Positions 44,222 to 54,968 of a stretch of DNA of 64,000 nucleotides are shown here, piece after piece. Where the stretch lies: assembly GCF_023856365.1 (NCBI RefSeq), contig NW_026042452.1, positions 217,176 through 281,175 of the forward strand, given 5' to 3'. The stretch comes from Brienomyrus brachyistius (Eukaryota > Chordata > Actinopteri > Osteoglossiformes > Mormyridae). Positions within the stretch are counted from its first letter, which is position 1, and every line of letters starts with the position of its first letter. The position numbers and the translations under genes were made by a program. Under the pieces are notes generated by a model that had not been told where the DNA came from, did not search any database, and was given only the letters and a program-made list of their open reading frames with translations.

Positions 44222-44455
44222 AGCCCACTGTGAGTTGAAGGACATTGCCAGTGACCTGCTGGACCCCAGGCAGAACAGGCCTCACCATGCGACAGCCCTT
44301 CAGAGACTGGTCCTCCTGCGCATGGACTGGGGCATGATGCATCAGTTTAAACAGGAGCCTGGTAAATCCTGCGAGTGCTACACCAAGCGACTGATGGCAG
44401 CATTCTCCAACTACAGTGGGATGGACTCCACAACGGACCGAGAGTGTATGTGATG
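44222..44455 (+). pseudogene. Gag capsid-like fragment
   Basis: The frame LKDIASDLLDPRQNRPHHAT, then MMHQFKQEPGKSCECYTKRL and MAAFSNYSGM. Q-x-x-x-E-P-G-x-S-x-x-x-Y-x-x-R-L-x-x-A-F resembles the major homology region of retroviral and Gypsy-type capsids. It ends at TGA 44453. No assembly or replication function is expected. Confidence 0.5.
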
Positions 44456-44850
44456 TAAAATACACTAAGATAGGTAAAAACTCTTTTGTGGACTAAGTAA
44501 AACAAACATTTTATGTTCTAGTTTTCTTAAAACTACTGAAACAAATAATTGGCTACACTGCAGTTCCGCTGTTTTGTTTGGCACCCCTGCATGTCGTGCA
44601 TTGTGTGGAAAAAACCTGAAGGCTGAGGAATGTTACGTAACACAGCTAGAATGTAAAAACTCTCTCTGGTGTAATTCACTGCATAAAACCAATGGTGTTA
44701 AGTGTGATGTCTTCTTCATAACACTCCCTGATGTTTGTGTCCGTGACCATGAGATAGGGTGGGCTGCTTTTCTTCCTTCCTTTGACTAGTATTCCTCCTA
44801 AATTGTTCATCTGTATTTGCTGCATTGGTACTTGATGTGCGTGTGCCTTG

Positions 44851-45110
44851 TGTCACGATCGCCATTTAACGGGAGCGGCGGACGGGCAGGAAACAGGCAA
44901 GGCAGGCAGGATACGGGGATTTATTAGGAACACGGGGTGCAGGAAACATCTCACGCAGACGGACTTCAATGACGGACACTGAACTCTAGTAAGACATGAA
45001 CTCAAATAGACAGGACTGATTGAAAATAATCGGACACAGCTGGGTACGATCAGGGAAGCACACGTGGATAATCAGGGGGCGTGGCACACACGGTGGTCAG
45101 ACTGTCCGGG
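44851..45110 (-). mobile_element. LTR, same family as 63514 and 24397
   Basis: Starts TGTCACGATCGCC and shares CATCTCACGCAGACG, CAGCTGGGTACGATCAGGG and AATCAGGGGGCGTGGCACAC with the solo LTR at 63514. The right edge has diverged or been replaced (CAGACTGTCCGGG). The proline-rich frame lies just beyond, the same order as at 24.4 kb. Confidence 0.75.
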
Positions 45111-45370
45111 ACCTCCTCGGGGACTAGGGCAGGAAAGTCTGGAGCTGGGTCAGGGACAGGAGTGGGGCCAGGAACAAGAGCCCCAGGGGGCACAGTCATT
45201 TGAGGCGGAGGGAGCGCCTCGGGCGTGGGCTCTGGGGCCGCAGGGGGCAGCGGAGGCGGCTGCTCAGGAGCTACGGGCAAAGCAGGCGGCGGCTGCTCGG
45301 GCTCTGGGGCCGCAGGGGGCAGCGGAGGCGGCTGCTCGGGCTGCGCAGGAGCTATGGGCGACGAAGGCAA
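45050..45370 (-). CDS. Proline-rich ORF next to the LTR (106 aa), retroelement fragment
   Basis: Two near-identical blocks PEQPPPLPPAAPEP, separated by a variant EQPPPALPVAPEQ, form a short internal repeat. It ends CATPPDYPRVLP like the 360-aa ORF at 24552-25634. It is probably the pre-LTR end of a Gypsy-like element. Both ends are affected by junctions, so it may not be translated. Confidence 0.4.
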   Translation of the reverse strand: MPSSPIAPAQPEQPPPLPPAAPEPEQPPPALPVAPEQPPPLPPAAPEPTPEALPPPQMTVPPGALVPGPTPVPDPAPDFPALVPEEVPDSLTTVCATPPDYPRVLP

Positions 45371-45387
45371 CTGCTCAGACGCTGTAG

Positions 45388-45957
45388 CAGGAACCCAGGA
45401 CTTTATGCTCAGCCCACTGCTGTTAACTCCGATGACTCACAACTGAGCAGCAATGCACATTTCGAATTCCATCATCAACATCAGGCAGATGACAAGACTG
45501 TTGTGGGTCTCATCAATAAAAACGGTGACTCAGCATACAAAGAGGAAGTGTGATGACTATCGGACTGCTGCAGAGCCAACAACCTGTCTCTGAATGTTGA
45601 CCAAAGAGATGGTTGTTGACGTTAGAAGAACACAAAACACAGAGTGACCACTCTCTGCTGCACATCGATGGCTCATCTGTGGAGATCGTAGAGAGTACCA
45701 GATTCCTTGTTGTCCATCTGGCGGAGAATCTCACCAGGTCCTTCAACATCAGCTCCATAGTAAGGAAAGCACAGCAGCACCTCTACTCTCCACGGAAGCT
45801 CAGAAAAGCCCATCTCCCATTCTCACACTCTATTGGGGAACTGTTGAAAGCACCCTGAGCAGCTGCATCACGGTCTGCTTTGAGAACTGTGTCGCCTCAG
45901 ATCACAAGTCCCTACAACAGATAGTGATGACAGGTGAGAAAATCATTGGGAGTATCG
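45388..45957 (+). pseudogene. L2-like LINE reverse transcriptase, part 1 (before solo LTR)
   Basis: Motifs in order: LSPLLLT near 45410, VVGLINKNGDSAYKEEV-like sequence around 45500-45550, a NNLSLN-type stretch near 45580, SFNISSIVRKAQQHLYSPRK at 45740-45800, then ITVCFENCVASDHKSLQQIV near 45870-45930. Several frame changes and stops. The reading breaks at 45957 and resumes at 46786. Confidence 0.75.
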
Positions 45958-46785
45958 TGTTAGAGAAATATGTACTTTTTTTATCATCATTTTGCTAGAC
46001 GCTTAGAAACAACACCCTGCCGCAGCTTGATCTTAATTGAGCAATAACACGTCTCAAGAACTGTCGCTTGAATATTTCCACCCCATATATGGTGACAAAC
46101 AATGTTCAATGTCAGTTGCATATCCTGTTTGTGTACCTCAATAAAAGACACTGCGAGGGGAGTTACTCTTTCGAAGTTGGCTGAGTTCGACTGAGAGGCT
46201 GACACCTCGAGGTCAGGACCGGGCTTCCCTTTGTAAGGAAAAGTGGTAAAAATGTCCCAAGGTTCTTGGTTGATCATTTGAATGCAGACAATGTTAGGAA
46301 TTTATGATCATGGGGGAAGCCAGGGAGAGAATGGGGGTTCCAGTTGGCACCACTATGGTGATAAGGATAAGATAAGGTGATAAGAATTGAATTACAATGA
46401 TCATAAAAGTCTCCACCCTGTCCTGTCCCGTCCCTGTCTCAGGATCCTCACACTCCAGGGGGTCACTCTTTATATGTAAATTCACTCACAACACCTACAC
46501 ACAACACCTTGGTGGGGAGGGCCTTTTTGGGTATAAAGGGGGGTGAAGAACTGTCTTCAATTTGTATCTGAGCTGCCTTTCAGTACCCGGTGTGTCTCTA
46601 CACTGTATTACATTGTATTATTTTTGCTGTTCAATAAACCATCATTTTGCTGAAACTGCGGAGACTCTGCAAGTGGATTCCCTACACCTTGCAGCAAGTA
46701 AAACGTCATCACAGCTGTCTGTGTTGTTCTGTGTTCAGAGACTGGTTTGTTTCCAGCGCATCTTCAGAAGAAGATAACCCTAACA
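45958..46785 (+). mobile_element. Solo LTR (828 bp), retrovirus-like, inserted in an L2-like LINE
   Basis: Starts TGTTAGAGAAATATG and ends AACCCTAACA, with TGTTAG/CTAACA as the inverted ends. TATA box TATAAAGG near 46532, AATAAA at 46633-46638, so U3, R and U5 can be placed. Flanks TATCG (45953-45957) and TATCT (46786-46790) look like a 5-bp target duplication with one change. The interrupted LINE reads on across it. No internal viral genes remain. Confidence 0.82.
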
Positions 46786-47000
46786 TATCTCTCCCCTCCA
46801 TCACAGATATTCACACCACACACTGCATCCGCAAAGCCACCACCATTGTGGATGACCCCACCCACCCCTCACATTATCGTTTCACCCTCCTGCCTTCTGG
46901 AAATAGGTCCCGGAGCATTCGGGCCTTTACAGCCAGACTCAAACAGCTTTATCCCCCATGCCGTCAGACTACTGAACTCTCAGGGACTAATCTGATACCA
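46786..47000 (+). pseudogene. L2-like LINE reverse transcriptase, part 2 (after solo LTR)
   Basis: ISLPSITDIHTTHCIRKATT then HYRFTLLPSGNRSRSIRAFT and a final ARLKQ stretch is the conserved C-terminus of fish L2-type ORF2. The 3' untranslated part continues to about 47280. Confidence 0.8.
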
Positions 47001-47439
47001 CACACACATACACTCATTAACACACTTTATTATTTAACTACTATTTTTTATCTTATTGTCGCCATGTTTACAGTTACTTTTATTTATTTTTATTGCTACC
47101 TCATTGGACAACCAAACTGCGCCTTCTCAGTACTGGGTTTACTGTGCTGTTTGTGCTCGTTGGTGTCAGTTGTCCTCTCTTTTTGCACTGTCCTGCAATG
47201 TTTGCACAGTTTTTGCTCATTATGCACCATACAGTATGTTGCTAGGTTGGTATGTGTTAGTCTTCTGTTAATTTAAGTAGCACCTTGGTCCGAGGGAAAC
47301 AGTTTCTTTTGTAACTGTACTATACTCAACTGTGTAAAGTTAAAAATAACATTAAAGACCTACTTGACTTTTACTGAACAGGTGCTAAAGTGAAATTACT
47401 TGCTTCTGGGAAAGAACTCCAGCTGAAATTCTGTACAAC

Positions 47440-47700
47440 AATTATGGGAGACATATGGGAAGGACGCGGTGTCAGACCTGCCCCAGTGGGACGAATGTGG
47501 TTTTCCTAGTAACAGCAGCTTCAGTCCCAATCAGATAAGCCAGATGCGTCTGAAATTAGAGGAACGGGATCAGACTGGTTGCTCAGGGACTAATGTGGTA
47601 GAACTAAAACAGAGACAAATTGGACGGTGTTTCAATTGTGGGAAAATGAGACAAAGCAGGCAGAGGAGATGCGGGTGGCAAAGAAGCATGAGATAAGGAA
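47440..47700 (+). pseudogene. Gag nucleocapsid-like fragment with partial zinc knuckle
   Basis: The frame from about 47469 reads LPQWDECGFPSNSSFSPNQI, then RQIGRCFNCGKMRQSRQ. C-F-N-C-G-K is the first half of a CCHC knuckle; the H and last C are missing. It may belong to the same element as the capsid-like piece at 44222, now separated by inserted LTR and LINE sequence. Confidence 0.4.
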
Positions 47701-48150
47701 TGCAGAGAATGTGGATGAGGGTGAGACTCCTGTGAAAACTGTGTATTGAAAATTAGGGCCATAGTATTGTCATCCATCCTGTCAGGGTATGGAAATACAC
47801 TGAGGGTAAATGGCCTAATGCAGGAAGTGTCTTAATCCTATAACATCCAGCTGATTCAGGCTGTGGGGGACAGTGTAGTACTGCACTCTTCTGGCTGGGA
47901 CCTTGAATAAATGAATGAATGTTACATTTATACAGCCCTTTTCTAAGATACACAAAGAGCTTTACAGAAGCACTGGGGAGCCACTTCAACCCAAACGTGA
48001 GGCAGCAGGAGAGGGGGCCCAGGCAGAGAGAACAGCCAACAAGACGGGTGCTTCCACAGACAGGACGGGGGCCCCGGCAGACCAACGCTGACGACTCCTG
48101 GGACCAAGTCAACAGAGCAGCTGTCGTCATTGTGACTCACCCTCATACAT

Positions 48151-48425
48151 CCATCCATTGTCTAAACCGCTTATGCTACTGGGTCGCGGGGGGTCCAGAG
48201 CCTATCCTGGCAGGATCTGTGCACGAGGCAGGGAACAACCCAGGACGGGGGGGCAGCTCATTGCAAGGCACATTCACACACCATTCACACACACATGCAC
48301 TCCTACGGCCAATTTAGCAAGAGAGAACATGCAAACTCCCCACACATGTGACCCAGGCGGAGACTCGAACCTGAGTCCCAGTGGTGGGAGGTAACAGTGC
48401 TAATCACTGCACCACCAAGCAGCCC
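48151..48425 (-). mobile_element. tRNA-headed SINE (275 bp) with 13-bp target duplication
   Basis: Same family as 13450-13815, with the tRNA-like head at the high-coordinate end and a short TGGATG tail. CACCCTCATACAT flanks both sides (48138-48150 and 48426-48438). It is shorter than the other copy because an internal block near 48315 is missing. Confidence 0.9.
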
Positions 48426-48904
48426 CACCCTCATACATGATTTCTGATTCTTGATTTTAATCCCCTTTTCTGTTTTTGGCAACATATAAAGTGCTGTGAA
48501 TGTCACTGTCAGATTGTCATATCATCCTCCAGTTGTCCCTTGTCACCCTGGATGCACATTGAGTGTTTGCTAAATATTTTATCTTGTAGTGTTCCTGATT
48601 TTTTCCTGTGTTTTAATTTGCAATTCTCAAATTTCATGACTGGCATCCGTGGGGACGATTAATTAAACCTGTTAACTCTGCACTTCAATTTCAAACTGTT
48701 GGTAACATGTGTACATATTTTTGTCTGATCTTTTCACCACCAGGTGGCGATATAGCAACTCCAGAGTTATTGATGGCTAGAACAAAAAAAACACAGTAAC
48801 ACAGAGGTGTAGCTAAAAATTCTGGGCCCCTGACAGAATGTCACCTTGCGCCCTCTGTCGAATTTTACATTCTGTGAAAGAGATTTGTTGAGCCATCTTC
48901 CAAT

Positions 48905-49820
48905 GTAATCCAATCCAGCTCTTTATTTGAAAAGCACTTTAAACAACCTTATGGACCAAAGTGCTGCACAAAGGAATAAATAAAAACATTCACACACTTA
49001 AAAACGAAGTAAAAGAAATTTAATAAAAACCAAAACATTCAATGTGAGTAAAAGGCCATTAATAAAAATTTAAAAAAATCTATTAATTAATAAAGAAAAG
49101 GCTAAGATTAAAATAAGATTTACTATTAAAATTAACATCTCACAATGTGTCAAAGGTGAAGGAGAAGAGATTAGAAGAGATTTAAAAACGGACAGAGGGG
49201 ATTCCTCTCTAATGTGAAAAGGCAAGTCATTCCACATTTTAGGAGCTGCGACTGCAAAGGCTCGATCCCCTCTAAGCTCACGCTGAGTCTTAGGAACCGT
49301 CAGGAACAGCTGATCAGCTGACCTGAGAGAGCGGGTGGGGGTGTAAGGGTGAAGCAGCTCACAGAGGTCAGATGGAGCAAGACCACTGAGGGCTTTAAAA
49401 GCAAATAACAGAATTTTAAAATGAATCCTAAAATGTACGGGCAGCCAGTGGAGTGAGGCTAAAATGGGGGAGACATGCTCATATTTCCATGTGCGGCAGC
49501 ATTTTGAACCTTCTGGAGGTGAACAATAGTGGAGCCTCTAACCCCAACATAGAGGGCGTTACAGTGGTCCAAACTAGTAGTGACAAAAGAGTGGATTACT
49601 GTCTCAAAGTGCTGCCTAGAAAGAATTGGCTTTATTTTGGCCAACTGCCTCAATTGTAAAAAGCTTGACTTGACAACTAACCTTATCTGAGTGTCAAACT
49701 TAAGGTTGGTGTCGACTTTAACCCCTAGGTGTGTGATGACTGGTTTACAATATTGTTCCAAGGAACCTAAAATTACAGTGGAGGTCAGAGGAGTGGAGTT
49801 ACCAAAAACCAACACTTCTG
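48905..49820 (-). pseudogene. L2-like LINE, ORF2 C-terminus and 3' end
   Basis: On the minus strand: LGVKVDTNLKFDTQIRLVVK, SFVTTSLDHCNALYVGVRGS and LQKVQNAAA, then a frame change, then AFKALSGLAPSDLCELLHPY, TVPKTQRELRGDRAFAVAAP and KMWNDLPFHIREESPLSVFK. This is the well-conserved end of a fish LINE ORF2. It is followed by a 3' UTR that ends CAAATAAAGAGCTGGATTGG. Broken by at least one frameshift near 49480. Confidence 0.85.
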
Positions 49821-51040
49821 TCCATTACCTCCCCACTTCCTTGTTAGTTACAATATTTGTTCTGCATTACTGTACTGCTTTGGAGCCTTTTGATATTAAG
49901 GTGAATAACACAGGTGAAAAATTAAGGTGAAAAAAGAGACAGATGCATTGACAGCAGTCGTGGCCACACTTTGGACTGGGAGTGTAAGAGCAAAGGAAAC
50001 TGAATCCACTATGTTCTGTCCTGTAAATTTTTATTAAACACCACATGACACACATACGAGTCCTGTTTTAACTTTCAGGGCTGATGGTCTGCAGCCTGGC
50101 TTGTGTTCTACAGTGCAGCGCAGGTGCAGTCACTGTGCTGAGCCCGGCGTTATATTAATGACGCAGCCTTTCACACTGACCAGTGAGAAATAACCTTGAA
50201 AATGACTGTGCTCTTTGTGGTTCTCCTTTTTTCTTACCACCAAGCAAGAGACTAAACATATTTTCTACTTATCAGTTATCAGAAATCAGAAATGTCATGC
50301 AGTAATCAGAGGTTAGACAGCAAGAATGACTTTTGTATTTTTATCTTTTGTCAATCTTTTATCCAGCGACTACTAATTCTCATCGGGGTCTGGAGAGGGT
50401 GGGACCTGTCCCAGGAAGCACAGAGCACAGGCCTGCATGGGATGCCATTCCACACAAGCAAAAACAATTAAGATGGTCAGATTTGCCTCACTGTGTGATT
50501 TTGACTGAAAGATGAACTAAGCACAGTCTTGTGTGTATAAAAATGCGTAGATTCATTTAACTTTAACAATGAGATTCAGCAACATGACCTTATAGTGTTA
50601 ATGATCGGTATCTTACTGGTATTAACTGAATTATGCAAAATTCTACATTATTCTATATTATTGCACCCAAATTGTTCATACTGACTAAATGTAATTACTG
50701 ACATCCTGGACATACTGCTTTTTAGGTTTGAATTTAAAATGTTAGTAGACAAATTCATGCTGTCAATAACATCTCACTTGCTCACCCACTTTTAGATAAA
50801 AATACCCTTTGTGGTTTTTCTAGTGAAGCAGTGGGCCTGAGCTGAGGACCTGATGGTTGTGTGGTTTTCGCTCACTGAGAAGAGAGACACAAACACCCTG
50901 CTCTCAGTCGGTCAGTCTTCCTGTAAAATGCAGAGGTGAGACTGCTAGTGGAAAATTACTGACTGCAGCGTCAACAACACATATAAACAGCAGCACAAAC
51001 AAAATGTTCCACAAATGCAGGACATCTGTATGCTTACAGC
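49821..51040. other. No gene; a decayed SINE-like piece
   Basis: Near 50380-50450 GTCTGGAGAGGGTGGGACCT and following sequence is a worn version of the SINE/LINE block 'GGAGCCTATCCC'. AATAAA on the minus strand near 50030 could end some transcript, but no exon was found. Confidence 0.4.
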
Positions 51041-51520
51041 ACACATCAGACACGCTGACCCTCAGCACTGAGCTCCTCCAGGCTCTGTGCTCTCCCTCTT
51101 CTCTTCAATTTCTACACAAATCACTGCTGCTCCAGTGAAGATCCTGAATTTTGCAGGTGATACTACTGTGTTTGCCATCATAACTGAAGGTGATGAGTCT
51201 GCCTACAGACTGGAAGTCGTACAGCTGACCATCCAGTTCTGAACTCACATTATCCCAAATGTCCACATGCTTAGACTCCTCTCATCATCAGGGAGGAGCG
51301 TCCCTTGGCACTGTAGAGTAGATGGATGAGAGCAGGCTGATAACAAGGCTGTCATCAATTTTATGTGACACCTCTCACCCCCCCAGCAGACTATGGAGGC
51401 CCGTAAGGGCAGCTCCTTCAGTAAGAGACTCAGACACCCGGCGTGTGACAGAACGGTACCGCAGGTCATTGGGCCCCACAGCAGTCAGGCTTTATAATCT
51501 GCACTCTGCTCATTGAACTT
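51041..51520 (+). pseudogene. L2-like LINE fragment, RT middle to C-terminus
   Basis: KILNFAGDTTVF is a mutated FADDT active-site box (Asp to Gly), followed by EGDESAYRLEVVQLTIQF. The later part holds scattered C-terminal blocks with stops (for example SKRLRHPACD). Clearly inactive. Confidence 0.7.
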
Positions 51521-52850
51521 TTCCCCTGTTCACTGTCTTCTGATACAGTTTCTATCTGCTGCTGATCTGCAATATTGTTCCTCCTTATTCACTGATGTGC
51601 AGTGTTGCATTGAGCCAGTGCATTATGCCCTGTGTGGCAGCTTCCTTTGGGAGGCTAATATCTGGCACATGAGCAATAATGTTACATGCAATAGGATTGT
51701 GTATAAGTTAAGGATTGTGTATAAGTTAATTTTAATATTCCTATAATATTCCTCTGTATGTAATATATTCTTATTTTTTGTTTCTATTATTACCCTATAT
51801 TTATATATACATCCATTTATTTTACATTCATAATGATGTTGTTTGTTGTTTTGTGCCCCACTGCTCTTGTAACAAGCCTCAGTCTTGACTCTCCCTTTTA
51901 AGGTCTTGGCCTTAAATCACACTCGATATAGGTGGTGTCGTCCCCATCACCCTGACCAGGATACATGCTGTAAGATTAATGGATGGTGTTTATCTGTGTG
52001 ATGAAAAAGAATGTGAATAAAACAAAAATGTACCATTATAAATGGGAGCCCTAGGATGTGTGGTGGTTAGAGATGTGGACTGATGAGAATTTTGCTTTTC
52101 TAAAGTTCTGTTGTGAAAACTGTACATTCCGTTCCATGTACAGTAGTGATATGTAGCAATCATGTGCTCCAGTCAAATGTCCAGCTGCATGAATAATAAT
52201 GGTGGCTTGTTTGGATAAAATAACTTAGGCTGAATACTTGAAAGCGTGACCTGGGTGAGGTAGAGAGGAAACAGGGTCTTACAAGAAGCAGATATTGTTC
52301 TGTCTGTGTGGTTTTTACTCTTTGCAAAGTGAGTCCAGCACAGTGCAGTCAGTGGGTCAGTCTTCCTGAGCTGCATCTAACCAGTGGAAACATCTGCAGC
52401 ACTGCAGAGAAGCACTCAGCAGACAAACAAACCCAAACAGCTTACAGCTGTATGTCACTTTTGGACAGAGGTGGACAAAGTACACAACTTCACTACTTGA
52501 GTTAAGTATAGATACTCCTCGTCAAATAATACTCAAAGTTTTTCAGTTAATTTTTTACTTCAGTTAAAGTACTGGAGTATTTGCATCTAAAAATACTTAA
52601 GTATTCAAAAGTACATTATGTTTTAAATGCAAGACATTTTTCAGAACCTAATGACTCCTGAACACCCCACTGAATACACTGACTGGCTTGTACATCTTGT
52701 AGAATAAAAAGCTTGTGGAATATGATACAATGACTATAGAAACACAACTGACATAACAAAAGTACAGCCATTGTCATTTTCATCTTATTTAACACCCCCC
52801 ACCCCACTCACACAAAAGAGCATGGTAGTGTTCTTACAGAGCCGTAGCAG
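51521..52850. other. LINE 3' sequence and minor repeats, no gene
   Basis: 51521-52030 looks like the 3' UTR of the LINE above. At 52468-52620, GGACAGAGGTGGACAAAGTA with TACTTAAGTATTCAAAAGTA is one end of a common fish MITE. Nothing coding is supported. Confidence 0.4.
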
Positions 52851-52852
52851 TG

Positions 52853-52965
52853 TGTGTGTGTGCATGTGTGCATGTGTGTTTGTGTGTGTGTGTGTCTATG
52901 TGTGTGTGTGTTTGTGTGTCTGTGTATGTTTGTGTGTGTGTCTATGTGTGTGTATGTTTGTGAGC
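52853..52965 (+). repeat. (GT)n microsatellite
   Basis: Imperfect GTGTGT run with TTTG, CTATG and CATG interruptions. It lies about 0.6 kb downstream of the NITR-type gene's end. Confidence 0.92.
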
Positions 52966-53544
52966 CAAGTAACAAGACAGGGAGCAAGAAACAAAACTCC
53001 TCTTTCTTAATTATCCACATCGTTATTAACGACACAGGTATATATACAGGTACATATACAGGTACATGTATATACTCAAAAATACATCCAGAACACACAA
53101 TTAAATGAAAAACGTAATTTAAGAACACTTGAAATTTTCATTCAGTTTCTTTCATCTGTTTAATATAATCGATCAGTCCCTGTGCGTTTGCCCCAAACCA
53201 TTCAGCATGGTACACAAGGGAGACAAGTAAGCATGTGTGACATCAAAGAACTGATTGCAGCAACTCAGCCTTTCCACAACATTAAAGCCGCTTATTCCCC
53301 CCCATGCCATGAAGAAATAATCTCTGTGGCTCCCCTCTCCCCCTCCCTCAGCCCCCAGTCTGGCTTGAACATTTGCACTTCCAGTAAAAATGCGCCCCAA
53401 ACACACTGACACCAAACTCAGCACCGGTACTCCGTAAAATCCCGTGATTCAGTCTCAGAAGCACTGGCTCCCCTGCCCTCCTCTGAACATTATTAAAGCT
53501 ACACCCTGAACACTCTGTGTGACTGACATGAATGAGAAGCATCT

Positions 53545-53670
53545 TTATTCATAATCTCTGTAGCGGAGGTCAGAATACAGAGTGTCATTATTCCCGTCTT
53601 TCTTCTGTCTCCTGGGTTTTGGCTTCTTAAGGTTCAGGGCAGCGTAATTCAGTGTGTCCTCGTCATGGCA
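53545..53670 (-). CDS. NITR-like exon 6: cytoplasmic tail with ITIM
   Basis: Acceptor TTTGTCTCCACAG then CHDEDTLNYAALNLKKPKPR and RQKKDGNNDTLYSDLRYRDY, then E and stop. LNYAAL is a consensus ITIM (L-x-Y-x-x-L). TLYSDL is ITIM-like with Thr at -2. This predicts SHP-type phosphatase recruitment and an inhibitory signal. The TAA stop lies within GAATAAAG, so the poly(A) signal overlaps the stop and the 3' UTR would be very short. Confidence 0.82.
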   Translation of the reverse strand, partial: CHDEDTLNYAALNLKKPKPRRQKKDGNNDTLYSDLRYRDYE

Positions 53671-53826
53671 CTGTGGAGACAAAGATGGCAGAATTGGATG
53701 GATCAAATCGGTTTGCTATTACCTATTTTCACAAATAGCACTTAAAATGCTGATCCCAGGATGGAAATCAGTCTGAGGTTCATTTGTTTTACTGACGATT
53801 TGTAATTTGAAATATTTATTACATAC

Positions 53827-53873
53827 TTGCTTGCGTGACCATTCCACTTTTGATATATCACTGTTCTTTTCAT
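53827..53873 (-). CDS. NITR-like exon 5: short connecting cytoplasmic exon
   Basis: 47 nt between acceptor TTTTAAACAG and donor AAGCAA|GTATGT. It encodes DEKNSDISKVEWSRKQ when joined in phase 1. Its length (2 mod 3) is exactly what is needed to connect the phase-1 TM exon to the phase-0 tail exon, which otherwise would hit a stop. The acceptor's pyrimidine tract is weak, so this exon is inferred from phase. Confidence 0.6.
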
Positions 53874-54360
53874 CTGTTTAAAATATATAACACATCAATA
53901 TATTATTTAATTTCGCACGGTATCATACCGTGGTCAGATAACATTCCGAATTTTCAAGCAATCAACATCCTTTTTGTCTCAAAAATGAAAGTAAAAATGA
54001 CTTCTGTCAATTTAAGTGTGCATGTTTGGATACGTGTCATTTGTTCTCATATATCATATATAATAAAATTGCTATAAAGGAGATCTTGGTAATAAAAGTT
54101 ATTGATATGCAACTTATTGCAACATGTATATTTCAATAGATTTTGCAAAATATGAAAGATATAATACAAAAATGTAAATCTTACAGTACAAAAAGGTTTA
54201 TATAAATAAGGTGAGATTTAATAATGGATTTTAAAACTGTATTACCTGCAAGAGTGGTTTTAATATGAAAATGTTATCTATCATAAAACAATTTTATATT
54301 TCTATAATTTGTTAAAATCTACATTTTGTCCTTCTGAGTGCATAAAGCCGGGCAGCGTAC

Positions 54361-54480
54361 CTGCACAGTGTGTACAGGTCAGTTTACATCTTATACAAAT
54401 GAGAGCAACGTTCAGAATAATGCTGCAAGATAAAACTATCAGCAAGCCAGAGTGAAGAGGATCCAGCAGCTTCTGAAAGC
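54361..54480 (-). CDS. NITR-like exon 4: transmembrane segment
   Basis: Acceptor TTTGTTACAG. The exon reads FQKLLDPLHS, then the membrane helix GLLIVLSCSIILNVALICI, then RCKLTCTHCA at the cytosolic side. Phase 1 at both ends, donor GTGCAG|GTACGC. There is no charged residue inside the helix, so pairing with an ITAM adaptor is not indicated. Confidence 0.8.
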
Positions 54481-54644
54481 CTGTAACAAAGAGATAGATT
54501 TCAGCATAATGATATAGAGACACATTTCCCATTTGCTTACATTACATTAGTTAAAGATCAAATCGATAACACATTACAGCAGTTGTTTTGTAAATAGTCC
54601 ATTTTTAACATGAACTTCTAGTATTTTGCATTTTAACAATTTAT

Positions 54645-54838
54645 ATTAATATTTGAAATAATTATTAAATTAGGCTCCGGACCCCCCGCGACCCAATAGG
54701 ATAAGCGGTTTGGAAAATGGATGGATGGATGGATATTAATATTTGAAATAATTATTAAATTAGGCTCCGGACCCCCCGCGACCCAATAGGATAAGCGGTT
54801 TGGAAAATGGATGGATGGATGGATAATTATTAAATTAA
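54645..54838 (+). mobile_element. SINE 3' end, tandemly duplicated with its flank
   Basis: Two copies, offset 90 bp, of GGCTCCGGACCCCCCGCG through a (GGAT)n tail, each preceded by ATAATTATTAAATTA. A third ATAATTATTAAATTA follows at 54824-54838. A short SINE 3' fragment with a 15-bp target duplication was inserted, and then one flank plus SINE was duplicated. It lies in the intron between the NITR I and TM exons. Confidence 0.8.
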
Positions 54839-54968
54839 CATCTGTGTAATTTAATTTAAGCACTTAAATTAGAAAATTCATTACATTAAAAAAAGAAATA
54901 AATGTCTTAATAGCAGAATAAGCTAAATAAAACTTTGAAGCAGATATACTCTCCACACTGGGTGCTAC

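Noticed and set aside
46647..47276. 209-aa ORF as a host gene
   Set aside because: It joins the U5 end of a solo LTR with an L2-like C-terminus and its 3' UTR. Chance read-through.
47919..48317. 132-aa ORF
   Set aside because: It overlaps a SINE with target-site duplications and repeat flank.
52771..53128. Cysteine/valine-rich and His/Thr-rich ORFs
   Set aside because: Translation of the (GT)n microsatellite on both strands.
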